This document shows, piece after piece, positions 1 through 8,934 of a stretch of DNA of 24,276 bases (position 1 is its first letter; every line of letters begins with the position of its first letter). Source of the DNA: Perkinsus olseni (lineage: Eukaryota > Perkinsozoa > Perkinsida). A model generated the notes under the pieces. It made no database searches and had not been told where the DNA came from. It worked only from the letters and a program-made list of their open reading frames with translations. The position numbers and the translations under genes were made by a program. The stretch is from NCBI GenBank assembly GCA_013115125.1, contig JABANN010000511.1, positions 1 to 24,276 of the forward strand, written 5' to 3'.

Positions 1-808
1 TACTATGCATCTACATACTGTGTTGGGAATCGGAGATATCGGGAGTATGCCTGATAATGCTATGTGTGGGGATATCCTTGGCGATAGTTCACGAGGATAA
101 AGTTAAATGGAGGAATGTCATCATTCGAACGCTGAAACTAGGAGCCGCTGCCGGGGCTCTCAGCGCGATAACGTAATCACCATCGTGAAGGGAGAGGACC
201 GCCCTTTATGGTCCATGACAGGTATACGTTCATGCCTAGGAGCCCGATCTACTTCGGCGCTATCCACTGCATAACGCTGAATACCCTGCTCACCATGTTC
301 TTCATCAGAGTGAGTCGTTGTGTGTCCTCTATTCGATGAGACTCTACTCGGTTGCTATTCAGGTCCCTCGCGTAGCCCTTCTTGGCTTCATCTTCACTCA
401 GCTATACACCATCATGGTCGGTCGCTTCCCTCTTGAAGTCCCCACCAACCGGCCCACAGTTGATGTCATCCCATGGTCACCCCACAATCTATCGACTTTG
501 GTCTGGAAAAGCTTCCCCTCAGGTTCCACAACCTCGGATACTGTTTGCTCGGCCTCTGGCTCCACAGCGTGGGGGCTCACAAGATTGCGGTGGTCGAGCT
601 CATACCGGGGAAGCCTATACACTTGGAAGACACGGTCTTCACTTTTTTCGGCCGTCATGTGAGTTCATCGCTGCTCCCCGTTCGAAGCCGGGGTGCTCAA
701 GACCTTATCGGGGTGTCCTTATCGGTCCCTCCTCAGTCCCTCACGGTCTACCTGGCCCATATGATTCCTGTACTGCTAATACTTGCAATCTTTGTCTACT
801 CTCAGTGA
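1..808 (+). CDS. DUF1624/HGSNAT-like membrane acyltransferase, copy 1 (5' truncated by window)
   Basis: C-terminal half of a multi-pass membrane protein resembling the DUF1624/heparan-alpha-glucosaminide N-acetyltransferase family, which moves acyl groups across membranes. Exons I read: 1-172, 222-309, 363-475, 523-658, 737-808 (TGA), separated by introns of 49, 53, 47 and 78 nt, all GT-AG with matching phases. Family-type motifs are visible: IYFGAIHCI, a proline-tryptophan turn ending DVIPW followed by FHNLGYCLLG, and the terminal FGRH-SLTVYLAHM, where the last intron falls between H and S. The last four exons have exactly the same lengths (88, 113, 136, 72 nt) as those of the next gene, so the two are tandem duplicates. 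The 5' exons lie outside the window. Substrate cannot be told from sequence; the family call is from motif recognition. Confidence 0.85.
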
Positions 809-1094
809 CCAGTTCAATCGGCCCTTCGTTCAATCATTCCCTTTTCTTGCGACATTACCCCCGACCCAGCTGTGGTGTTAGCGAGCTCCAGGTTGACGTC
901 GCTGTCACCCTCCACTCCCTTCGGATCTACTCAGTTGGTTGGAGTTTACTCTTGCGGCTTGCGAGCTAGCAGATCTTCATACGCGTGTCGTTTCGGAGAC
1001 TAAGCTCCAGGCATGTCTTGACCCCCCCTGTTCCCACTTCTGCTGCTGCTCAACCCATCCACGGCTTCCCTTTTGGCAGTTTTCTATTGTTTCA

Positions 1095-2883
1095 ATGGAT
1101 GACCATCCGGGAGCCCATTCAATATCCCTCCTTTCTCGAGGGCAGCAGCTCGTGCTCTTCACTTGCTGCGTATTTTTCTCTGCAAGCCTTGTGGTGCTTC
1201 ACCGTACTACTCGTAGTGAGCGACAGTGGAGGTTGAAAGAATACGAGATGGTCCCCATCAAGGACTCTGAAGAGCCACGTGGGGGTTCTACCGAGACAAG
1301 ACGTTCAAGCGACAGTCCTGCGAAGGCTCGGTATCCCTTCATAGACTTCCTCCGTGGTTTATGCATATCCTTCGTGGTCGCCTTTCATCTCCTCTTCCTT
1401 TGCCGAGAGAGCAATCTACTCCCACTCGACGCATGGGTTGATAAAACCGTAGGATTGCCCTTGCTGGACTATGCAAAATTCATCTTCTATTTTATTGTGA
1501 CCTTCGTCCTTGGCTATGGAGGTTACCTCATAACGCCGTATATGGCTTATATCATGTGAGTCATGCACTCGCCGCTGCTGAGGGCTTCGCCGCTGCTCCA
1601 CGTATTATCCATTTCCTCGCTCGGTTCGCCAGGCTTGTGGGTTCTTGTAGCCAAACCACTGCACCAAGCAAGATCCGATAGATCCTCCTAGGCATAGCTC
1701 GAGAACTACCTCGCCTCTCGTGAACTCGGACGAAGGCTTCCTCTAACAGTCTTCGTCCTATCAATATTCTTCTATCAGTAGACCATACTGATCTCATGAT
1801 CTGCCGGAAGGGAGTGTGGTTTGAGATAAGCTCATCGCGTATTCACGGTCTTCTGTCGTATCCCCCACAGTTGCTAAGCTTCGGGCATAGTGGGTGGGTT
1901 TAGGGCCATCGCCGACAGTACGGCTTAGTTTGACTAGCACAGGCTTGGTGTGCATCGCTCCGCCTGCTGCTCCTCAGTTACGGGCCAGTTGTCACTTTAT
2001 GCATTTATTCTTATTGGTGGGTGGCGCAAATATCGGGAGTATGCCTGATAATGCTGTGTATGGGTATGTCCCAGGCGACTATACACGAGAATGGTATCAA
2101 CTACCGCAGTGTCGGTCGTAGAGCAGTAAAGTTGGGTATCGTCGCCGCCAGCATCACCCTTATCACGTGAGTCAGCCATGCGCTGTAGCACTGCGGAGGT
2201 CTTCATCAGGTATGTCCTCAATCGGGAAGAGTTCATTTACTTCGGGGCAATACACTGTATCCTAGTCAACAGTCTTTTAACTGTACCATTTACACGAGTA
2301 AGTTGTGCCTCTAGAGTTCAGCAACGACACCCCTCTACGGGCTCCATTCTACTGATGCTCCAGAGGACTGTTTCACGATGACGTGTCAGATTCCGCGAGC
2401 CGCCTTGGTCGGCTTTCTTCTCATCCAAGGCTACACTATGAAGTGGGGGACTGCTCCAGTAGAGGTACCACAGGATATTCCAACCCTAGACGTTATCCCG
2501 TGGTGAGTTGCAGGAGTTGCGTCTCTTGATGCTTCAACGAAACTGGTTGACAACTCCCTCACCCTGTGCTCAGGTTTCATAATTTCGGCTACTGCCTGCT
2601 CGGGGTATGGTTGCACAGTAGAGGCCTCCATAAGCTTGAGTCGATAACGATCATACCTGGCAGGCCAGCGGCTCTGGAGGGCACCGTCTTCACGACCTTC
2701 GGTCGCCACGTAAGCTTCGTCTTGGGTTGCATCTTCTACCACATCTTCTTCTCATCGTTCTTCATCCTCGCTGTCGCACTGGTTGTTGTGGCCTTCATTC
2801 ATCCCTTTCAGTGCCTGGCTATATACTTGGGTCACATGCTCATCGTCCTTCCCGTCGTGTGGGTCGTCTCCACGGGAGCCTAA
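1095..2883 (+). CDS. DUF1624/HGSNAT-like membrane acyltransferase, copy 2
   Basis: Second tandem copy. The first exon is 1095-1555, starting at an ATG that gives a short cytosol-like leader, a hydrophobic segment (VLFTCCVFFSASLVVL), a charged linker and then the family N-terminal motif IDFLRGL followed by a histidine about ten residues on. Its donor is GTGAGT at 1556. Later exons are 1978-2166, 2210-2297, 2390-2502, 2574-2709 and 2812-2883 (TAA), with introns of 43, 92, 71 and 102 nt. Phases agree throughout and match copy 1. Motifs: IYFGAIHCI, DVIPW-FHNFGYCLLG and FGRH-CLAIYLGHM. Between 1556 and 1977 at least one exon is probably present, but I could not place it, so the middle of the protein is unresolved. 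Role: acyl transfer at a membrane, inferred from family only. Confidence 0.82.
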
Positions 2884-3558
2884 TCCGGATCGGAACTGAG
2901 GAGCTTCAGCTCTATTCTTATGCAGTTTCGAGGGTATCGAGGATTCCTTAATATTTTCTACCGACTCTGAGTTGCTGCGTTGAGTAACACGGTTGCGTCA
3001 ACGAGCGGCGGGGGCCTGTGCGAGTATGACAGCGCATGATACCAGGTGAATCACGAGGAGCTCACCATGAACTTCTCCTGAACTAGCAGGCTCGCTCATT
3101 ACCGGTTTCTGTCACCACCCATGCCGCCTAGTCAATGGGAGTGGAGAGTAGTGAAGACACGATGACACAAAATTTGCCATGGTGCCCAGACCTTAATATG
3201 TCAGAACACACAATAGGTCGCCAAGAGGTTCGAGACAGGTATCCGGAGCCGATCCCGGCAGTGGTTGTTCCTTGGCGCCGAGCGCGACAATTGTACTCTC
3301 AGCAGCCTGCGTGCACAAAGCGTTCCGTCTTCTAGCGTTTCGCTAGAAACCTTTTCATCATTACTCACTAATTACTCATCACACATATACTTTCTTGGTA
3401 CCTAACTGAGCTCCGGTCACTTCGCAGTTGAATGGCCACACGGACGCGATTTACGCTGTTTCTACTCTGTCCTTGCGTTGAGGTTGGGACAGGGGTTGAA
3501 TGGGCGTATTCTCAGTGACTATAAGCCTAAACAACGCGATGATTCAGAAACAACATCG
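2884..3558. other. Convergent intergenic spacer
   Basis: About 675 bp between the stop of acyltransferase copy 2 (plus) and the stop of PUS7 (minus). It must hold both 3' untranslated regions. The only structure I see is a perfect hairpin at 3330-3348. A 66-codon open frame at 3135-3335 has no recognisable motif and I do not call it a gene. Confidence 0.7.
3330..3348. other. Perfect 8-bp hairpin with 3-nt loop
   Basis: TTCTAGCG, loop TTT, then CGCTAGAA. The stem is perfect and symmetrical, so it forms on either strand. It sits between two convergent genes, about 210 bp past the PUS7 stop and 450 bp past the acyltransferase stop. A role in 3'-end formation or as a barrier to read-through is possible but is inference. 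Confidence 0.6.
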
Positions 3559-5145
3559 TCATAGAATATGCTGCCGAACATCATTCAGTCTGGCGAAACA
3601 TGCATCAGGAAGCCAACTCGAGGAAGATTGTCCACCACCCGGTTGGAAGAAGTTCATCCCGAGCCACTCTCGTACCAAAGACGTCGCGAAGCTGCCAGGC
3701 GGGAGGACGAAGGTAACCGACAGTTTACCGTGTCGCCGCTCCCACTGCAAACGGCGCGGTTTGACAAGAAGCGGTCTGAACCTTCCGTGGTGTTTCAGAG
3801 GATCTTCCCTCACCCCCAGCCTGCTTGCCATGGTGGAGATGAACTCACCTGTCGAATTATCAGGACGCAGACCGAATCTTGTGGGTGTTGGCAGGACCAC
3901 CTGGCTGAAATCTGGAAGCTCCGACCCGGTTTCCGATGAAATAACGATTCGTCCATCTTCTCCCAAGCACAGGTCGCCAGAAACCCCAGTCATACCGTAG
4001 CGGCCGATTCTCGAGCTCACAGCGTAGTTCCACAGCAAAGATTCAAAAGCGTTATTGTAGGTGCTCCACAGCCTTGCCGGTATCTTTGTCCTCCACAGCC
4101 GTTTCGGATACTTCACGATTGCTTCGATTAAATCATGATCATCCCTCGAGGTAACGTCCTCAGGAAGATTTCTCTGAAGTGACTTGAAATCCTTCCCAGC
4201 GATCCTCTCCGCCACACGCCGCCGGGCAGGTTCCTGTTCTCCGGCCGCCAGCAAAGCCAGTACTGCTTCCTCTACCCTGCCCGTGTTGAGGTGCCACCCG
4301 GCCACTGGTGTCATGTACCTCGGAGAGCCAAACCTTTGGGTTCCAAAGTAGTTGACGAATCCTTCCTCGGCGATATGACTCAAGGCGAGGTCGTGCGCCT
4401 CGCTCTCGATGACCTTCGAGTCACCAGCAAATACTAGGCGGAAGTAGTTGCCGCTGAGATCGCTCAGCTTCAATGGTTTCTCGACCCCCAGGGGATCTCC
4501 AACCCGAAAGGGCAGTCGCAGATGCCGGTGCTTGCGGAAGAGTCTTAGAAAAGCTTCCCGCGGCATCGTGAGGTGCTGTGTGGTGTCAGCGTGCTTGTCC
4601 TTACGACCAGCATAGGAGATGTCCTCGGGGGTGCATTCCGAGTGATGAGCCAACAAGCGAACCACACTTTGAGTGTCCATGAGGTACTTCTGGACGGTCA
4701 ACTGGACGAAGGGGCACTTCAGCAGATGGGCTCCCAGCCGCTTGGTGGAGACGTAGCTACGCAGAGACCTGTGCAACTCCAGCGGGGTTTGGCTGTCGAT
4801 GGGGATCTCCCTCACGGCGAACCCATCACGGCCGATGACCAAGTCCACCTCTTCATGGACGCGGTCGTCATTGCGCGACCACCGTAGGGTTCCACCGAAG
4901 GGCCTTCGAGTGTCGTCGAGGACCGTGGCCGATCTCATACCAAGTAGACTCAGGAACTCACCGCTCGCTGTGCTTCGAGCTGACGGACATGCTGCAGCCA
5001 TAAAGAGGAAGGAAAACTCCGCAGCAAGGACGTGATAACCCGGGAGTGCCGAGCCAGATTCAATATCCCCTCCACTATAGGAACCCTGATCGGAGTGGCG
5101 TAAGAGGATGCTCGTCGCGAACAGACTGCCAACATGCAGTACCAT
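3559..5145 (-). CDS. PUS7: TruD-family tRNA/mRNA pseudouridine synthase (Pus7 type)
   Basis: Converts uridine to pseudouridine in tRNA and other RNAs; TruD/Pus7 enzymes use one catalytic aspartate. The frame is uninterrupted for 528 codons. The family starts better at the internal ATG at 5001 (480 aa), because the first 48 residues look non-homologous. Counted from 5001: a DGFAVREI strand near residue 60, the catalytic motif SYAGRKDKHADTTQ with Asp about 135, GFVNYFGTQRFG near 214-225, a TRUD insertion, and the C-terminal FVLPPGSFATSLVRE motif. It has no intron, unlike its neighbours. It is the last gene of the minus-strand block, and the 5' extension overlaps the possible end of the upstream unknown gene. 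Very confident of family; the exact start is uncertain. Confidence 0.95.
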   Translation of the reverse strand: MVLHVGSLFATSILLRHSDQGSYSGGDIESGSALPGYHVLAAEFSFLFMAAACPSARSTASGEFLSLLGMRSATVLDDTRRPFGGTLRWSRNDDRVHEEVDLVIGRDGFAVREIPIDSQTPLELHRSLRSYVSTKRLGAHLLKCPFVQLTVQKYLMDTQSVVRLLAHHSECTPEDISYAGRKDKHADTTQHLTMPREAFLRLFRKHRHLRLPFRVGDPLGVEKPLKLSDLSGNYFRLVFAGDSKVIESEAHDLALSHIAEEGFVNYFGTQRFGSPRYMTPVAGWHLNTGRVEEAVLALLAAGEQEPARRRVAERIAGKDFKSLQRNLPEDVTSRDDHDLIEAIVKYPKRLWRTKIPARLWSTYNNAFESLLWNYAVSSRIGRYGMTGVSGDLCLGEDGRIVISSETGSELPDFSQVVLPTPTRFGLRPDNSTGEFISTMASRLGVREDPLKHHGRFRPLLVKPRRLQWERRHGKLSVTFVLPPGSFATSLVREWLGMNFFQPGGGQSSSSWLPDACFARLNDVRQHIL

Positions 5146-5173
5146 TCATAAATGGGAATCATGGTACGGAGGC

Positions 5174-7048
5174 TCAACAGGCTCCAGTCAAAGGCTCGCT
5201 GCCACAGGTCGGAGGAGAGATGGTCCACCGGCCTCGGACTAGCCCCCAACTGAGTTGACCAGAACAGACCTCCGCTCCGGAATCCATGCCGTGTAGCTTT
5301 GCTTGTATGGCCTCCAGCTCCTCGATGCGAACCTGCTTCGCCGGCAACGGCCAACAGCATCCAAGTTGCGTCGGATCAGCACGCACTTGCAGCAGCTCCT
5401 CGACCAAGTCCTCATCCACGTCGAACCTCAGCCCGCTGTAGGGCGATGGGGGAGGCCTCCTGTTTCTGGCGAGCCAATCCTCGAGTACCTCAGGGGTGCG
5501 GAGTGAGGGAGCCACTTGCACGAGGCCACTCACGATTATTCTATCCTGCAGCTCACGGCATGCTAATGCAGCCGATAACGTCCGCTCCTCGGCCGCTGCT
5601 ACCTGAATAACCCAGGCTGTGTCAAGAGACCGGAAGGCCATACCTGATCGTCATACCGCTCAACCAGGACAGCCGAGGGGTTGAACGCGTCCACTCCGCC
5701 GATGGCTAGGCTGTCTGCAGCATGACGGGTATCCAACACTAAACCTGTCATAGACGACCAGCGGACCTTGTGGGCCTACCGCCACGACGTTACTGCAAGC
5801 GAGGGACTGAATGCGAAGTAGCGGTAGAACCTCCACCAGAAGCAGTCTCTGCCGCCTGAGCATGCTCGGTCCCTAGAGAGGTGAGAGAGCAAGGCCCGCG
5901 CGATAGTTTCGACCCCTCCCTGGCCGGATCAGTGACACTAGGCATAAGCCCAACGAGTAGGCCCTACTCCGTGCCATGTCCGCCTTGTCGGCCCAACGGT
6001 GACCCTCCGCCAAATGCTCTTCGAGTGCATCCTTCAGCTTCCTCAACTCATCCCGCAGTAGCCGCCTCTGGACAAGCCGCACCCTCCGCTCCATGGATCC
6101 CTGACCGCGGTGGTAGGGCAGCGGAGGGACCGTCAGAACGGAAGTCGACGACAGGTCGCCCGCAACGCCCAGCGCCATCAGTACGCAGTCAACAGCCGAC
6201 GAGCCCACCTGGCCGGCATTGCCCTCTCGTGTCTCCGCCAGGATGTCCGCGTAGCGGCGCAGTTTATGGCAGTCCGTGATGAGGCGGCGGACATGATCCT
6301 GCAACCGCTGCTGTCGGCTCGGACAAAGCCTCTCCCTAGCTCTAGTGGAGCGTTTCTTGAGAGGGAGGAAGCTGGAGTGTTCGCCACAGCGGTCGGAGGA
6401 CTGACACCGCCTGCAAGGACGAGGGCCTGCAGAGTGGACCGGCAGAAACCCGAGAGAAACGACATCCGAAAGAGTTGGTTTACCCCTCAGTCGCCGAAAC
6501 AGTCGAGCCTTTTTTACGGAGCCTCATGTTACGGTTCCCGACTACTAGCGCGTCCAAAGCATCGATACTACCTAGGGCTGAGCAGCCCTTCTCTGTGACG
6601 CTCCACAAGAGCCTCGGTACGTCGTCTCAGCTCGGAGACCGTCGGTGGGGGCGTACTCATCGACATACTCAGTGACGGATATCTCAAACCCGGGCTGCAT
6701 TGCCTCCTCGGTAATCAACACAAATCGAAGCTCTAGCGCCAGCAGAGGCCAATAGCGAACCAAGAGGAGAACACAGGAGGCAGTACTGGCCCATGGCCAA
6801 GCAGCGGGTTGCTTGAGAAGGTTGATAGCTATGACCGTTCCAACCGAGCAGGGGATAGCCTAGTGTGCACTCCCTCGGAGCCTTGTAGCAGCCGGTAATA
6901 CCAGGGCCTACTCCGGCATGCCTCCCGCTCATACAACAAGAGTTTATTCAGCCACTCAAAGTGTACTGTGCTACGCCCGCTGCTGCTGCCTTCCTACCGC
7001 AACACCCTCGGACAGGGCGGCATGGCAAGTCGTCGAGCCCCTCAGCAT
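5174..7048 (-). CDS. Unknown arginine-rich coiled-coil protein, multi-exon (tentative model)
   Basis: I do not recognise this gene. Consistent exons with GT-AG borders and matching phases: 6621-6732, 6484-6567, 6209-6410, 5968-6100, 5794-5872, 5644-5710 and 5333-5602 or further. Possible 5' exons (6998-7048 starting at an ATG, 6912-6954, 6836-6881) do not join the rest cleanly. The middle part is very basic and helical, with runs such as RRLLRDELRKLKDALEEH, typical of a coiled coil; a Ser/Gly-rich patch and an acidic DVDEDLVEELLQV segment follow. The 3' end is ambiguous. One reading stops at 5174. Another splices 5333 to 5249 and runs to 4950, giving a hydrophobic helix-rich tail that overlaps the PUS7 start. 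Same strand as its neighbours. Coding status looks good, function unknown. Confidence 0.5.
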
Positions 7049-7174
7049 TCCGGGCTGATGCTCAGCGCTTCCCCCCTACCCGGTAGACTATGTACAACAC
7101 TACAACATGAGAATGAATGAAGATGATGATACTGAATTGCGGTGCTGCTGCTGCTGAACATACTGATGATGACA

Positions 7175-7855
7175 CTAAAGAGCACCTCGGAGCACTTCGA
7201 CGACTGCCTGGTGGCCTGAGGAGGGGTAACGATGAGCCCCACTGAGCGGCCCTGCCCCGCCTTACCCGCCTCTTCAGCGATGGCCAGTGGCATCTGCCCC
7301 TTCCTGCTACTAGCGTTCGGATTAGCCCCTTTATCGAGCAGGAATTTGACCACCTTAGGATTGCCAGCCAGGCAGGCCGCCATCAGTGGTGTGAAGTCTA
7401 AAGAGAACAGCAAGGTGCACAGTTGGCCTGCCAACCAAGGCACTACTGAGGCTGTTCTCTGCCTCGAGGTCTGCACCATGCTCCAACAGCAGACCACACA
7501 AAAACAGGGAGCATTCCTCGTCAGGTATAGACGCTGCTGCATGAAGGACGGTACACCCTAAAGGCAGCACAGGGGATGAATACTCGTCCAGCAGCCAGCT
7601 GTCTGACTACCCCCCGAGCCCTCGGCATTGATATCGCCGCCACTCCGAGGAAGCTCCTCCAATGCGGCCTCCACGGCCACCTTGTCGCCCGCTAATACCG
7701 CTCTCATCAGAGCTCGCTCGGACTTAACCTGAGCTGTGCCACCTTAGACCGCGGTAGAATCTTCGCGTGCGAATTGCCTTTGCCTTCTCCTCCTCAGTGG
7801 GGGGTTCGTTAGCCCAGGTGCTGTGGAACTTGACGGGATGCTTTTCCGCGGTCAT
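7175..7855 (-). CDS. Small ankyrin-repeat protein
   Basis: Ankyrin repeats bind partner proteins; no enzymatic domain is attached. Model: exons 7750-7855, 7611-7733, 7447-7557, 7266-7397, 7175-7215 (TAG), giving about 170 aa. Repeat signatures: ALMRAVLAGD...GGDINAEG, CTVLHAAA...LLLEHGADLEAEN, FTPLMAACLAGNPKVVKFLL then DKGANPNA, and a last helix pair AIAEEAGHQAVVEVLRGAL created by removing the 7216-7265 intron. The N-terminal exon encodes a charged leader containing EEEKAKAIRTRRFYR. The join between the first two exons needs a 16-nt intron or hides a frameshift; alternatively translation starts in exon 2. The upstream 128-aa gene ends about 160 bp away on the same strand. Ankyrin identity is secure; the exact N-terminus is not. 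Confidence 0.8.
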
Positions 7856-8017
7856 GGGTGACAATAGCATAAAACCAGATCGCCCCTGCCCGGGCGATTG
7901 ACTCACTACCAACCCCAAGGCTGCATCATGGCACTTAGAACCCAGAAGGGGCGAATGAAATTGATATTAGCAAAAGTGAATGCGCGGGGAGTCTTCAATG
8001 ACGCTGGCCGCCGCCCT

Positions 8018-8508
8018 CTACTTACTAGGGGCGCCTCCGATGGGAACATCCATGCATTTAAGGTAGTCGAACAGCTTGAGATGGTCCAGCGTAGAGCTCA
8101 TCGGGCTCTGTGGGTCTGAGGAGGGAGATGCCCCATCACTACCTGCTGGGCCGGGGTTACCTGGGAGACCGGCCTGCAGCCCTCTCCTCACGGGTAGGTG
8201 CAGACTACGGCCGATGACAGGCAGCATGGGGACGTTGATGGGCACTTTGTGTTCTCTCAAATGCAACTCACGCTTCACCGCTATCTGATGCTCGCAGATA
8301 CGCTGAGTGTCATCAAGGTCGCTCAGCAGCGCCGCAGCTGACGTCGGTGAACTGAGGAGAGAAGATCGTGCAAGGTAGACGAGCCCACAGAGGTGTGCGT
8401 GGTATTCTAAGAATTTCTAAAGGAGCTCGAGGAGAGGGACACCGAGATAAATTACCCTTCGGAGCCGTGGGCAGCTGCAGCCAGCGGTGGAACAGTGAAC
8501 TCCTCCAT
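8018..8508 (-). CDS. Unknown small protein, 128 aa, two exons
   Basis: Exon 8456-8508 begins at an ATG and encodes MEEFTVPPLAAAAHGSEG. A 104-nt GT-AG intron (8352-8455) follows, then exon 8018-8351, joined in phase and ending in a stop. The protein has an Ala/Ser N-terminus, a charged helix (LLSDLDDTQRICEHQIAVKR then ELHLREHK), a proline-containing stretch with VPINVPMLPVIG, a Gly/Pro/Ser linker and a C-terminal helix (LDHLKLFDYLKCMDVP). No signal peptide, membrane span or catalytic motif is visible. It lies between the ankyrin gene and the SR-rich gene on the same strand. I cannot assign a family. The well-formed splice sites and protein-like composition support a real gene. Confidence 0.6.
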
Positions 8509-8934
8509 GCCTGAGGGGAATGGGCAATCGACTGTGCGTCACCGAAAAATACCATTGCTACTGTGATGGCTGCTGGGAATATCCAAGGTTGGACCCTGCC
8601 AAAGACAAGGAGGTTGATGATATTCAAGGTTAGAGCTTAGCGGTCCTACCGCAATCTTAACAGCAGAGGGAGCCCAAGGCATGCCGGGCATGCTATAGGA
8701 CCTCGGTCTCAATACGTTGTGGGTTTCCATTTCTATAAAGTCCATTACTACGATGCACGCTCGATTGAGCGACTCCAACGCAACCGCTGAAGGGCCGTTG
8801 GCGGGAAAAGCAGAAAAACTGTACTCGGTCGTCGTGGTGATGGTGGTCGTGGTGGTATTCACTAACTATCACTGATGCTACTACTACTACTACTACAGAT
8901 CCATGATAATATCATACTACTACCACCGTCCTCC
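8509..8934. other. Gap between SR-rich gene and small gene, with simple repeats
   Basis: About 425 bp. It holds a CTA trinucleotide run (8878-8899) and an imperfect GGT/GTC run (8827-8858). On the minus strand a 107-codon open frame (8539-8862) begins with a Thr-rich stretch made by the repeat and continues with protein-like residues (SLNRACIVVMDFIEME). I could not join it to a neighbour, so I leave it as a possible unplaced exon. Confidence 0.4.
8878..8899. repeat. CTA trinucleotide microsatellite
   Basis: Seven tandem CTA units plus one base in the 3' flank of the SR-rich gene, close to its stop codon at 8935. Confidence 0.9.

Noticed and set aside
3135-3335. 66-codon plus-strand open frame in the convergent spacer
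   Set aside because: No signal peptide, domain or conserved composition; short enough to be chance.
3500-4000. 166-codon plus-strand open frame
   Set aside because: Antisense shadow of the PUS7 C-terminal half, where the minus frame has clear TruD motifs.
6484-6732. Kinesin-like motor reading of the unknown gene
   Set aside because: A few stretches loosely resemble kinesin motor motifs, but there is no P-loop, no DLAGSE-type switch II and no SSRSH, so the likeness is not supportable.
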